Program-made: the position numbers and the translations under genes
In this document: one piece after another, positions 16,671-25,202 of the stretch
How the letters are laid out: each line of letters opens with the position of its first letter
Numbering within the stretch: position 1 is the first letter of the stretch
Notes under the pieces: generated by a model
Databases searched by the model: none
Told to the model about the DNA's origin: nothing
The model's input: only the letters and a program-made list of their open reading frames with translations
Assembly (NCBI RefSeq): GCF_019976975.1
Contig: NZ_AP024630.1
Location: forward strand, 3,844,001 to 3,908,000
Length of the DNA: 64,000 nt
Source of the DNA: Arthrobacter sp. NtRootA1
GTDB taxonomy: Bacteria > Actinomycetota > Actinomycetes > Actinomycetales > Micrococcaceae
Direction of reading: 5' to 3'

Positions 16671-17756
16671 CTAGGACGTAGGACGGTTCCCGCGACCACC
16701 AAGGGCCCGGCTCACGTCGCCAGCCTCCTTGAGCGTGGCCCGAAGCTCCTTCGGCAAAGAGAAGAGAAGGTCTTCCTCGGCTGTCACCACTTCCTGCACT
16801 TCGCCATAGCCGTAGTCCGCCAGGAGCCGGAGAACGTCCTGCACGAGCACCTCGGGGACGGAGGCTCCGGAAGTTACACCCACCGTGGCCACGCCCTCGA
16901 ACCAGCTTTCATCCACCTCATTGGCGAAGTCCACGCGGTACGAACTCTTGGCGCCATATTCAAGGGCCACCTCGACCAAGCGAACAGAGTTGGACGAGTT
17001 GGCCGAACCCACCACAATGACAAGGTCAGCCTGCGGAGCAATCTTCTTAATGGCCACCTGGCGGTTGGTGGTGGCATAGCAGATATCGTCGCTGGGCGGG
17101 TCCTGCAGCGTGGGGAACCGGTCCTTGAGCAGACGGACGGTCTCCATGGTCTCGTCAACGCTCAGGGTGGTCTGGGAGAGCCAGATGGTCTTCTCCGGGT
17201 TCCGCACGGTGACTTTGTCTACCTCGTGGGGGCCATTAATGATCTGGATGTGCTCCGGGGCCTCGCCAGCTGTTCCTTCGACTTCCTCGTGGCCCTCGTG
17301 GCCGATAAGCAGGATGTCGTAGTCCTCCTTGGCAAAGCGCACAGCTTCACGGTGGACCTTGGTAACGAGGGGGCATGTAGCGTCAATGGTGCGAAGACCG
17401 CGGTCTTCGGCGGACTGGACCACAGCGGGAGACACGCCATGGGCCGAGAAGATGACCAAGGCGCCTTCAGGAACCTCATCTGTTTCTTCAACGAAAATGG
17501 CGCCTTGCTCTTCAAGGGAGCTTACGACGTGGACGTTGTGGACGATCTGCTTGCGGACATAAACGGGTGGCCCGTAGTGTTCGAGGGCTTTCTCAACAGC
17601 AATGACGGCCCTGTCTACGCCGGCACAATAGCCCCGGGGAGCCGCCAGCAGAACCTTCTTGGGTCCAGTAACCGGCGCCGCCGCCTGAACCTCTTCCGGT
17701 GATCGCCGTCTGCGGGGCACCGTGGGCATCGGAATGGAAACTGCTGTGCTGGTCAT
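16671..17756 (-). CDS. ispH: 4-hydroxy-3-methylbut-2-enyl diphosphate reductase
   Basis: Last enzyme of the MEP isoprenoid pathway: an iron-sulfur enzyme converting HMBPP to IPP and DMAPP. The three cluster Cys are present: Cys44 (PRGYCAGVDRA), Cys128 (DATCPLV) and Cys226 (DICYATTNRQ). So are the substrate-binding His residues in IVHNVHVV, SAHGVSP and IGHEGHEE. The 361 residues include a 30-residue N-terminal extension usual for actinobacterial forms. It lies 9 bp downstream of the membrane-protein gene at 17766 on the same strand, probably one unit. Confidence 0.97.
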   Translation of the reverse strand: MTSTAVSIPMPTVPRRRRSPEEVQAAAPVTGPKKVLLAAPRGYCAGVDRAVIAVEKALEHYGPPVYVRKQIVHNVHVVSSLEEQGAIFVEETDEVPEGALVIFSAHGVSPAVVQSAEDRGLRTIDATCPLVTKVHREAVRFAKEDYDILLIGHEGHEEVEGTAGEAPEHIQIINGPHEVDKVTVRNPEKTIWLSQTTLSVDETMETVRLLKDRFPTLQDPPSDDICYATTNRQVAIKKIAPQADLVIVVGSANSSNSVRLVEVALEYGAKSSYRVDFANEVDESWFEGVATVGVTSGASVPEVLVQDVLRLLADYGYGEVQEVVTAEEDLLFSLPKELRATLKEAGDVSRALGGRGNRPTS

Positions 17757-17765
17757 CCCTCCATG

Positions 17766-18638
17766 CTACCGGCCCGGCTCCTGGCCGCTGGCAGAAGGTG
17801 ACCGCCGTCTCGCTGACAGGATCCAACCGATGACCCCCAGCGCCAGGAATGCGCCGGACACCACAGCAGCGATGACAATCCATTCACCGAAGCCCGTCCG
17901 GACGGCCGAAACGAACTCCTGTTTGAACAGCTCTGCAACACCGTTGCCACTGGAGAGGCTTCCCATCAGTCCACCAGCCAGATCCACCATCGCTGACCAC
18001 AGCGCAGCAAGCACCAAGCCGCCAAGTCCAAGGGAGACCATCACCAAAGAGCGGCGACGTGCAGCAGCGAGAGCCAACAGGACCGAAACGACCGCGCCCA
18101 AGGCCGCAAGCCACCAGAGCGGGGCGAAGGCTGCCACACGCTCAACCAGTTGCTTTTGGGACGGTTCACCCATGGTCACCAAGCTTTCCGCCGGGACGTC
18201 AATCTGTAGTCCGCTGGCGGAGGACAAATGGTCGCGGATAAGCCCGATCAGTGGGCCAATGTCCAGGAGCAGCGCTGTATGTGACACCGTCTCCTCCGGT
18301 TGCTTCCCTTCGCCGAAGTTCAACCGATGACTGTTTCTGGCCGTTTCTTCCCATGCTTTGGGGTACTCAGGCCATGACTGCATTCCGGAGGCAGCTTGCC
18401 TGAGGGCATCCGCAGCCACCGATTTGAGTGGTTCCGGAAGATTTACGGAGGACTCGAAATTCCCCACTGCGGCTGTAGCAAGTCGGCTTTGGAACTCGGG
18501 ATCCTTGCCCAGCGCGCTTGCAAGGTGAACGAAGCCGTCCTCCTTAACCACGTTGACATCCGCCCAAGCGGCCGGAACTGCGACGGCCGTGAGCAACAAG
18601 GCGAGGACCACTGCCGCCGCGGAAATGAAACTGCGCAA
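17766..18638 (-). CDS. Conserved membrane protein with signal peptide, unknown function
   Basis: 290 residues with an N-terminal signal sequence or anchor (SAAAVVLALLLTAVAVPAAWA), an extracellular domain of about 140 residues, then three hydrophobic helices in the C-terminal half (LWWLAALGAVVSVLLALAAA; SLGLGGLVLAALWSA; WIVIAAVVSGAFLALGVIGW) and a basic tail. I do not recognise the domain family. It is directly upstream of ispH and divergent from xseA, an arrangement I associate with related actinobacteria. Its role is unknown. Confidence 0.75.
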   Translation of the reverse strand: MRSFISAAAVVLALLLTAVAVPAAWADVNVVKEDGFVHLASALGKDPEFQSRLATAAVGNFESSVNLPEPLKSVAADALRQAASGMQSWPEYPKAWEETARNSHRLNFGEGKQPEETVSHTALLLDIGPLIGLIRDHLSSASGLQIDVPAESLVTMGEPSQKQLVERVAAFAPLWWLAALGAVVSVLLALAAARRRSLVMVSLGLGGLVLAALWSAMVDLAGGLMGSLSSGNGVAELFKQEFVSAVRTGFGEWIVIAAVVSGAFLALGVIGWILSARRRSPSASGQEPGR

Positions 18639-18841
18639 AAGTCATCCTCGGGGTAAGGGGCAAGTGCCACCATCCTAGGTCTGTCCACAGGATAGAAAAA
18701 ATGTCGGGCTCCAGTGCTAAAGCTATGGATAGAGTTGGAACGCCTGCCCAGGACCGATTCGACCGCAGGACCGATTGACCGCGCCCCACGGCCGCACAGC
18801 TAGCGAGGATATGCAAATGCAGGACGACGCACGGATCACCC

Positions 18842-20119
18842 ATGGCAGCTGACGCGACCCCGGAATCGACGCTTCCAAATACCGCTGCGGAGACCAGTCC
18901 GGATAACCCCTGGCCCCTGCAGTTGCTGTCCAGGAAGCTAAAGGCCCACATCGAGCGCGCTCCCGCGGCGTGGATCGAAGGTCAGGTCATCGAACTCAAC
19001 CGCCGTGGCGGGAATGCCTTCCTGACACTTCGTGACGTCGATGCTGAGATTTCCCTGCCGGCATCCGTATGGTCCACCGTCCTCGACCGCCAGAAGATAC
19101 CCCTTGAACGTGGTTCCCGGGTGGTTGCACTGGTCAAGGCCGACTTCTGGGTTAAGACCGGACGCCTCAATATGTCGGTGAAGGATATCCGGCCCGTGGG
19201 CCTGGGTGATCTCCTTGCCAGGATCGAACGGCTGCGTCAGGCCCTTGCCGCAGAAGGCCTGTTCGCCGACTCCCGCAAACGGAAGCTGCCCCTGCTCCCC
19301 CACCGGATTGGACTCATTACAGGGCGGGATTCGGATGCCAAGAAGGACGTCCTCCGTAATGCGGCACTGCGGTGGCCGGCCGTTGAGTTCGACGTACGCG
19401 AGGTAGCTGTCCAGGGCAATACGGCCGTTGCACAGATCATTGCCGCGCTCCGTTCATTGGATGCCGATCCGCACGTCGACGTCATAGTCCTCGCCAGAGG
19501 TGGCGGCGCTTTGGAAGATCTTCTGCCGTTCAGCAATGAGGACTTGATCAGGGCAGTGGCCGCGGCATCAACGCCAGTGGTCAGCGCCATTGGCCACGAA
19601 GCAGACCGTCCCATCCTGGACGACGTGGCTGACCTGAGGGCCTCGACACCCACAGACGCCGCAAAACGCATCGTTCCTGACGTCAGTGAGGAACTCGCCA
19701 TGGTCCGCCAAGCCCGGGACCATCTTCGCCGGAGCATTGGCAGGATGGTGGACAGGGAGACGGACCGGCTTCACGCCTTGAGGTCGCGGCCCGTCCTGGC
19801 AACGCCGGACACCATGGTTGCAGCGCGATCAGAAGACATCACGCGTCTTCAGCGGAGGTCGCACGCTGCGGTCAGCACCGCCGTCGTCCGGGCGCTTGAC
19901 CAGGTCCACCACCTGCGTGCCCAGGTGCGCGCGTTGTCTCCACAAAAGACCCTGGACCGCGGCTACGCCGTTGTCCAGATGGTTGGTGAAGACCAAGCGG
20001 GACACACAGTGGTCAGTAGCCCGGCGCAGACTCCCGAAGGCACGCCGCTGGCCATCCGCGTCGCCGAAGGCCGCTTCAGGGCTGTGTCCACCGGGCAAGC
20101 ACAACTCGTCGAGCACTGA
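18842..20119 (+). CDS. xseA: Exodeoxyribonuclease VII large subunit
   Basis: Catalytic subunit of exonuclease VII, which degrades single-stranded DNA from both ends. The 425 residues show the N-terminal OB-fold tRNA_anti-like domain (AAWIEGQVIELNRRGGNAFL, TLRDVDAEI) and the C-terminal catalytic domain (GLITGRDSDAKKDVLRNAALRWP, VIVLARGGGALEDLLPFSNE, AIGHEADRPILDDVADLRAS). The helical tail reaches RALSPQKTLDRGYAVV. It is followed after 53 bp by xseB. Confidence 0.97.
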   Translation: MAADATPESTLPNTAAETSPDNPWPLQLLSRKLKAHIERAPAAWIEGQVIELNRRGGNAFLTLRDVDAEISLPASVWSTVLDRQKIPLERGSRVVALVKADFWVKTGRLNMSVKDIRPVGLGDLLARIERLRQALAAEGLFADSRKRKLPLLPHRIGLITGRDSDAKKDVLRNAALRWPAVEFDVREVAVQGNTAVAQIIAALRSLDADPHVDVIVLARGGGALEDLLPFSNEDLIRAVAAASTPVVSAIGHEADRPILDDVADLRASTPTDAAKRIVPDVSEELAMVRQARDHLRRSIGRMVDRETDRLHALRSRPVLATPDTMVAARSEDITRLQRRSHAAVSTAVVRALDQVHHLRAQVRALSPQKTLDRGYAVVQMVGEDQAGHTVVSSPAQTPEGTPLAIRVAEGRFRAVSTGQAQLVEH

Positions 20120-20172
20120 TTTCGCGGCAACTGCACGGCACATACACTCATCATCGAATGCGAAGGACCACC

Positions 20173-20430
20173 ATGACAGAGAACAATCCCGCAGCACCTT
20201 CACCGGATTCCTTGGATTCCCTCAGTTACGAGGAAGCCCGCGAACAACTGGTGGCGGTGGTCAGTCGCTTGGAAGCAGGCGGAGCCAGCCTTGAGGAATC
20301 GCTGGCGCTGTGGGAGCGAGGCGAGGCCTTGGCAAAACGTTGCGAGGACTGGCTTGAGGGCGCCCGTAAGCGGCTGGCAACAGCACGGGACGCTACCAAC
20401 GACGGCGGGGCTGCAGCCGGCACAGACTAG
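20173..20430 (+). CDS. xseB: Exodeoxyribonuclease VII small subunit
   Basis: Small helical subunit that pairs with XseA. 85 residues from ATG 20173, which follows GAAGGA at good spacing; a five-codon upstream extension in the same frame is unlikely. The core SYEEARERL-type helix (SYEEAREQLVAVVSRLEAGG), SLEESLALWERGEAL and CEDWLEGARKRL are diagnostic. Its stop lies inside a three-unit 14-bp tandem repeat. Confidence 0.96.
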   Translation: MTENNPAAPSPDSLDSLSYEEAREQLVAVVSRLEAGGASLEESLALWERGEALAKRCEDWLEGARKRLATARDATNDGGAAAGTD

Positions 20431-20458
20431 ACGGCAGAAACTAGCCGGCAGAGACTAG
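20417..20458 (+). repeat. 14-bp tandem repeat, three imperfect units, over the xseB stop
   Basis: Units at 20417-20430, 20431-20444 and 20445-20458, consensus MCGGCAGARACTAG. Each unit ends in TAG; the first TAG is the xseB stop. It looks like slippage duplication at the gene end. Confidence 0.8.
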
Positions 20459-20512
20459 CCGCGTCGGGAATAACCGCTCCTGGAGACCAGCCCACACGAC
20501 GAGAACGACAGA

Positions 20513-21367
20513 TCAGGATTCCTCCACAAGCGCGCGTTCAGTCGCGACGTCGAAATCCGCCTTCGGCCACTCCAGGGACAAGCCCTCCAAGGCGTCCAAA
20601 AGCAACTGCTGGACTGCGATCCGCGCGTACCACTTCTTGTTTGCCGGAACAACGTGCCAGGGGGCGATGTCCGTAGACGTCTTCTCAAAGGCCGTGTTGT
20701 AGGCATCCATGTAGTCATCCCAGAAGGCCCGCTCCGCGAGATCACCCCGACTGTACTTCCAGTGCTTGCTCGGATCATCAAGCCGCGCGAGAAGACGCTT
20801 CTTTTGCTCATTCTGGCTGATGTTGAGCATGACCTTGACGATGGTGGTTCCCTGCTGGACCAGCCTGGACTCGAAATCATTGATGGCGGCATAGCGCCGT
20901 TCCAATTCCCCGGCGTCCGCCCATCCATGGACGCGGTGGATCAGTACGTCCTCGTAGTGGGAGCGGTCAAAGACTCCCACCATTCCGGCTGCTGGAGCCT
21001 CTTTCTCGACCCGCCAGAGAAAGTCGTGCGACTTTTCCTCGTCTGTGGGTGCCTTGAACGCCTTCAACTGCACGCCCTGCGGGTCCATGGCCCCCACGAC
21101 GTGACCGACGATGCCGCCCTTGCCGGCAGTATCCATGGCCTGAAGAATCAGCAGCAGCCGCTTGTTGCTCCCGAACTTCCCCTCTGCGAAGAGCTTCTCC
21201 TGCAGTTCAGTGAGCCCGGCATCCTGCGCGGCCAACAAAGACTTGCCGTCGGCCTTTGCGCCGGAGTAGCCAGGTGTGGCCGAGGGATCGAAGCTGGCCA
21301 GTGAAAACCCGGGCCCAACCCTCAACGACTTGGCTGGACTTTCGGCGAACTCAACTGCAACGGGCAT
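20513..21367 (-). CDS. Polyphosphate kinase 2 family protein (polyphosphate:nucleotide phosphotransferase)
   Basis: PPK2-type kinase transferring phosphate between polyphosphate and nucleotides. 284 residues. Walker A-like LQAMDTAGKGGIV, the lid and substrate motif FKAPTDEEKSHDFLWR, FDRSHYEDVLIHRVHGW and the C-terminal NKKWYARIAVQQLLLDAL all fit. Start ATG 21367 follows AGAAAGG; a 14-codon upstream extension is less likely. It is convergent with xseB. Whether it prefers ADP, AMP or GDP cannot be read reliably. Confidence 0.92.
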   Translation of the reverse strand: MPVAVEFAESPAKSLRVGPGFSLASFDPSATPGYSGAKADGKSLLAAQDAGLTELQEKLFAEGKFGSNKRLLLILQAMDTAGKGGIVGHVVGAMDPQGVQLKAFKAPTDEEKSHDFLWRVEKEAPAAGMVGVFDRSHYEDVLIHRVHGWADAGELERRYAAINDFESRLVQQGTTIVKVMLNISQNEQKKRLLARLDDPSKHWKYSRGDLAERAFWDDYMDAYNTAFEKTSTDIAPWHVVPANKKWYARIAVQQLLLDALEGLSLEWPKADFDVATERALVEES

Positions 21368-21419
21368 GGCTTGCCTTTCTGCCTGAACGCGACCTCGTGA
21401 CGCGGCCATGGACCTCAGG

Positions 21420-22640
21420 CTAGTTCCCGGGGTACCTCGTCAGGAAGTCCGCCATGCGGCCAATTGCCTCTTCAATATCCTTGACGTTGGGCAGAGTCAC
21501 CATCCGGAAGTGGTCCGGCCGCACCCAGTTGAAGGCACGTCCGTGGGAGACCAGGATCTTCTGTTCCTTCAGCAGGTCCAGGACGAACTTCTCATCATCC
21601 CGGATGTGGTAAACCTCTGGATCCAGCTTGGGGAACAGGTAGAGGGCACCCCTGGCCTGCTGCGTGCTGACACCCGGGATCGCGTTCAGGAGGTCGTACG
21701 CTTTGTTGCGCTGCTCAAGGAGCCTGCCACCGGGAAGGATGAGATCGTTGATGCTCTGGTGGCCGCCAAGCGCTGTTTGTATGGCGTGCTGTGCCGGGAC
21801 GTTGGCGCACAAACGCATATTGGCCAGCAGATTGATGCCTTCAAGGTAATCGGCAGCATCCTTCTTGGGACCCGAAATGGCCATCCATCCGGCGCGATAG
21901 CCGCAAACGCGGTAGGCCTTGGACAGGCCACTGAACGTCAGGCACAGGACATCGTCCCCGGTCAGCCCTGCGAGATTTACGTGGACAGCGTCTTCGTAAA
22001 GGATTTTCTCGTAGATTTCATCGGCAAACAGGACCAGGCCATGCTTTTCGGCGAGTGCCACGATCTTCTTAAGAGTCTCTTCAGGGTAGACGGCACCCGT
22101 CGGGTTGTTCGGATTGATCACGACGATGCCCTTGGTGCGGGGAGTGATCTTGGATTCCATGTCCTCAAGATCAGGTTGCCACCCCGACTCCTCATCACAG
22201 AGGTAGTGGACGGGCCGGCCGCCAGCCAGGGCAACGGAAGCTGTCCAGAGCGGGTAGTCGGGGGCGGGAATCAGTACCTCATCGCCATCTTCAAGGAGTG
22301 CCATAAGGGACATGGTGATGAGCTCGCTGACCCCGTTGCCGAGGTAGATGTCATCAACGTGGATGTTCTGGATTCCGCGGGTCTGGTAATACTGCGAAAC
22401 GGCGGTCCTGGCCGAGAAAATGCCGCGGGAATCGCTGTAGCCCTGGGCATTGGGCAGGTGGCGGATCATGTCCACCAAAATGGCGTCAGGCGCTTCAAAA
22501 CCAAAGGGAGCCGGGTTTCCGATGTTCAGTTTGAGGATCCGGTGACCCTCTGCCTCCATTTGCTGGGCGGCCTGAAGAATCGGTCCACGGATGTCGTAAA
22601 GGACATTATGAAGCTTGGTGGACTGCTTGAAATTCGCCAT
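21420..22640 (-). CDS. PLP-dependent aminotransferase, AlaA (alanine/aspartate) type
   Basis: Class I/II fold-type I aminotransferase, most like AlaA glutamate-pyruvate transaminases. 406 residues. Lys241 in SGLSKAYRVCGYRAGW is the PLP Schiff-base lysine; NPNNPTGAVY and ADEIYEKILY carry the Asn and Asp/Tyr cofactor contacts. The KLHNVLYDIRGPI opening and the C-terminal FNWVRPDHFRMVTLP also match AlaA. It stands alone on the minus strand, 52 bp upstream of ppk2. Confidence 0.92.
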   Translation of the reverse strand: MANFKQSTKLHNVLYDIRGPILQAAQQMEAEGHRILKLNIGNPAPFGFEAPDAILVDMIRHLPNAQGYSDSRGIFSARTAVSQYYQTRGIQNIHVDDIYLGNGVSELITMSLMALLEDGDEVLIPAPDYPLWTASVALAGGRPVHYLCDEESGWQPDLEDMESKITPRTKGIVVINPNNPTGAVYPEETLKKIVALAEKHGLVLFADEIYEKILYEDAVHVNLAGLTGDDVLCLTFSGLSKAYRVCGYRAGWMAISGPKKDAADYLEGINLLANMRLCANVPAQHAIQTALGGHQSINDLILPGGRLLEQRNKAYDLLNAIPGVSTQQARGALYLFPKLDPEVYHIRDDEKFVLDLLKEQKILVSHGRAFNWVRPDHFRMVTLPNVKDIEEAIGRMADFLTRYPGN

Positions 22641-22697
22641 TCATCAAATATGCCACACCGGGGATGGACTTCAGTTGAGACTTAACTCACATGTACG

Positions 22698-22741
22698 ACG
22701 ACGGCGGCGACAGCCCCGCGAGGGTCCGTCACCGCCGTCGT
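22698..22741 (-). terminator. Hairpin after the osmoprotectant ABC operon
   Basis: 14-bp arms (22698-22711 with 22728-22741) with one mismatch and a 16-nt loop, 19 bp past the stop of the last opu gene. No strong T-run, so the terminator call rests on stem strength and position. Confidence 0.6.
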
Positions 22742-22759
22742 ACGCGGTTTGCGTAAGCG

Positions 22760-23719
22760 CTACTTAACGATGCCCTTGTCTTTCAGCCACGCAGCTGCGG
22801 CATCCTTGGGGCTCTGTTTCTGGTCGCCACTCACGGAGCGGTTGAGGTTGATGAGGTCCTCAGTGGTCAAGATCTTGGACACGTTGTTGAGAGCGTCCTT
22901 GGCCTTGTCCGTCATTTTGGCCTTGTTATAGAGCGGCAGTACTTGCTGGGCCTTGAAGTTGTTTTTGGGATCTTCCAGGACCACGAGGTCGTTGTCGGCA
23001 ATCGAGGGGGTGGTGGTGTAGATGTCAGCCACCTGGACCTTGTCCTCCAGCAATGCCTGCAGGGTCAGGTTGCCACCGCCGTCGTTGAACGGCTGCAAAG
23101 CCTTGAGCTCGCAGTTGTAGTTCTTCTTCAATCCCGGAAAACCGTACGAGCGGGTCTCGAACGTGGCCGGGGCAGCCATAGTGAAGTCCTTGCACACCTT
23201 GGCCAGGTCCTCGATGGACTTCAACTGGTACTTCTCGGCTGTGGCCTTGGTGACCACCATTGCGTCCTTGTCCTCTGCCTTGGAAGCGTCCAGCACCGCC
23301 AGGCCGTTCGGAAGCTTCCCAGGGAGTGCCTTGTAAACGTCATCGGCCGAAACCTCCTGGGCCTCAGTATCCACGAAGGAAAGAAGGTTGCCAGAGTAGT
23401 CGGGGACGAGGTCCACCGAACCATCCTGCACGGCTTTGAAGTAGATCTCACGAGAGCCGATGTTCGGTTTGGTGGTGGCGGTGATCCCGGCAGCGTTGAG
23501 TGCCCCGGCGTAAATCTCGCCGATGACCTGGCTTTCCGGGAAGTCGGCCGAACCAACAACAAGCGGCCCACTTGACCCGCTGGATCCGCCGGGCGCAGAA
23601 GTGGATGGAGTGGCCAAAGGGCTGCCGCCGCACGCGCTCAAGGCGAGGGCCACACCGACGCCGGCCGCGAGGCCGCCGAGTCCACGGCGCGTCAGGGTCA
23701 TGGGAACGGATTTTTTCAT
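22760..23719 (-). CDS. Osmoprotectant (glycine betaine/choline) ABC transporter substrate-binding lipoprotein, OpuBC/OpuCC type
   Basis: Receptor for quaternary ammonium compatible solutes. 319 residues, lipobox LALSACGG with Cys30, then an OpuAC domain (VVGSADFPESQVIGEIYAGAL, NIGSREIYFKAVQDGSVDLV, PDYSGNLLSF). The N-terminus also contains RRGLGG before the hydrophobic core, a weak Tat-like feature. Its start overlaps the stop of the permease gene before it by 4 bp. Order in the operon is ATPase, permease, permease, binding protein, typical of OpuC. Exact ligand unproven. Confidence 0.92.
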   Translation of the reverse strand: MKKSVPMTLTRRGLGGLAAGVGVALALSACGGSPLATPSTSAPGGSSGSSGPLVVGSADFPESQVIGEIYAGALNAAGITATTKPNIGSREIYFKAVQDGSVDLVPDYSGNLLSFVDTEAQEVSADDVYKALPGKLPNGLAVLDASKAEDKDAMVVTKATAEKYQLKSIEDLAKVCKDFTMAAPATFETRSYGFPGLKKNYNCELKALQPFNDGGGNLTLQALLEDKVQVADIYTTTPSIADNDLVVLEDPKNNFKAQQVLPLYNKAKMTDKAKDALNNVSKILTTEDLINLNRSVSGDQKQSPKDAAAAWLKDKGIVK

Positions 23720-24462
23720 GGTGTACCTCCTTGAATGGCAGCCGCGGCGGGAGCTGTGGCTGTGAGATCATCGGCCGCCGTGTGGCGTCCGCTTGAGTCG
23801 AGGGTGAGGCCAGGCGAGAGAACCATCCTCTGCAAGGCCGCCAGAACGAGGTCCACTGCGATCGCGAGGGCAGCGATCAGGAGCGATCCACCAAGCATCC
23901 GCGGAAAGTCCTGCAGGACAAGCCCATCGAACAAATACCGGCCCAGGCCTCCCAGCGGCAAGTAGGCGACGACCGAAACTGTGGCAATCACCTGCAGAAC
24001 AGCTGTCCGGATGCCACCGAACATCACTAGGAGGCCATTGGGGAGCTCGACCCGGAACAGGATCTGAAGTTCCGTCATGCCCATGGCCCGGGCTCCGTCC
24101 ACCACTGTGGCATCCACGCTGGAGATACCCGCGTACGTCCCGGCAAGGAGCGGTGGAACGGTGAGGATGACCAGTGCCCATACCGGCGGCATCAAACCGC
24201 TGCCCGCCAATAAGGCAAAGAGGACCAGCAGGCCCAGGGTAGGCAATGCCCGCAGGGCGCCGGCGACGGCCACAGCGACCACCCTGCCACGCCCTGTGTG
24301 GCCAATGTAAAGTCCCACAGGCACTGCAATGGCGGCCGCGATGAGTAGCACGAGCCCGCTGTACTGCAGGTGCTCGGACAGCCGGGTGGGAATGCCTCCG
24401 CTCCCCGTCCAGTGAATGGGGTCCGTCAGCCAGGCGATGGTGTCCGTGAAAACGTTGCTCAT
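23716..24462 (-). CDS. Osmoprotectant ABC transporter permease, OpuCD/OpuBD type
   Basis: 248-residue membrane protein with a BPD_transp_1 domain: helices LVLLIAAAIAVPVGLYIGH, LPTLGLLVLFALLAGSGL and IATVSVVAYLPLGGLG, and the EAA-like loop GARAMGMTELQILFRVELPN that docks on the ATPase. Overlaps both neighbours by 4 bp (ATGA), so translation is coupled along the operon. Confidence 0.92.
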   Translation of the reverse strand: MSNVFTDTIAWLTDPIHWTGSGGIPTRLSEHLQYSGLVLLIAAAIAVPVGLYIGHTGRGRVVAVAVAGALRALPTLGLLVLFALLAGSGLMPPVWALVILTVPPLLAGTYAGISSVDATVVDGARAMGMTELQILFRVELPNGLLVMFGGIRTAVLQVIATVSVVAYLPLGGLGRYLFDGLVLQDFPRMLGGSLLIAALAIAVDLVLAALQRMVLSPGLTLDSSGRHTAADDLTATAPAAAAIQGGTP

Positions 24463-25202
24463 GCCGATGCACCCGGATCCGGCCGTACTGGGGCATGGGG
24501 CAAGGATGGTCCGGTCTTCGGCTCAGCGAGCAACGCGGTGCCGTTCTTGCGTTCGCTCCGTCCGCCAGCTGCGGCACGTGTCCACGGAGTCAGGAGACGC
24601 TCCAGCACCACCAGCACTGCATCCATGATCAGGGCAAGGACAAGGATGGCGATGATGCCAACCACGACTTCGGTAACGAAGGTCCTCTGCAAACCATCGG
24701 TAAACAGGATTCCAAGATTGCCAACTCCCAACAGTGCAGCAACGCTAACGAGCGAGATGTTGCTGACCGAGACCACGCGGAGCCCGGCGAAAAGAACCGG
24801 CAGTGACAGCGGGAGATCCACTTGGAAGAACCGGGCCGAGGGCTTGAATCCCATTGCTACGGCAGCGTTTCGGAGATCATCGTCAACCGAGTCAAACGCA
24901 TCCATGGCAGCACGAACCAGCAAGGCTACCGCATAGATCGTCAATGCGACCACGACGTTGAGGGGATCGAGGATCCGTGTGCCCAGTATGGTGGGCAGGA
25001 TGATGAAGAGCGCCAGGGACGGGATGGTGTAGAGCAAGGACGTAGCCGTAGCCAGCACAGACCTCAGGGTACTGTTGCGCCGGGCAAGCTGCGCCAAGGG
25101 AATTGAGATCAGCAGCCCAAGAAGCATCGGAATGAGTGCGAGCACAAGGTGCTGGCCGGCCAATCCGAAAACCAAGCCAATGTTCGCCAGGAACCACTCC
25201 AT
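24459..25202 (-). CDS. Osmoprotectant ABC transporter permease, OpuCB/OpuBB type
   Basis: 247 residues, partner of the previous permease. Helices around LVLALIPMLLGLLISIPLAQ and LLYTIPSLALFIILPTILG, EAA-like loop LRNAAVAMGFKPSARFFQVD and a basic C-terminal tail (RAAAGGRSERKN). Its start codon overlaps the stop of the ATPase gene by one base (TGATG). The two permeases should form a heterodimeric channel. Confidence 0.92.
   Translation of the reverse strand: MEWFLANIGLVFGLAGQHLVLALIPMLLGLLISIPLAQLARRNSTLRSVLATATSLLYTIPSLALFIILPTILGTRILDPLNVVVALTIYAVALLVRAAMDAFDSVDDDLRNAAVAMGFKPSARFFQVDLPLSLPVLFAGLRVVSVSNISLVSVAALLGVGNLGILFTDGLQRTFVTEVVVGIIAILVLALIMDAVLVVLERLLTPWTRAAAGGRSERKNGTALLAEPKTGPSLPHAPVRPDPGASA

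Noticed and set aside
21408..22685. 425-codon plus-strand frame opposite the aminotransferase
   Set aside because: The minus strand encodes a full AlaA-type enzyme with all catalytic residues; the plus frame has no domain.
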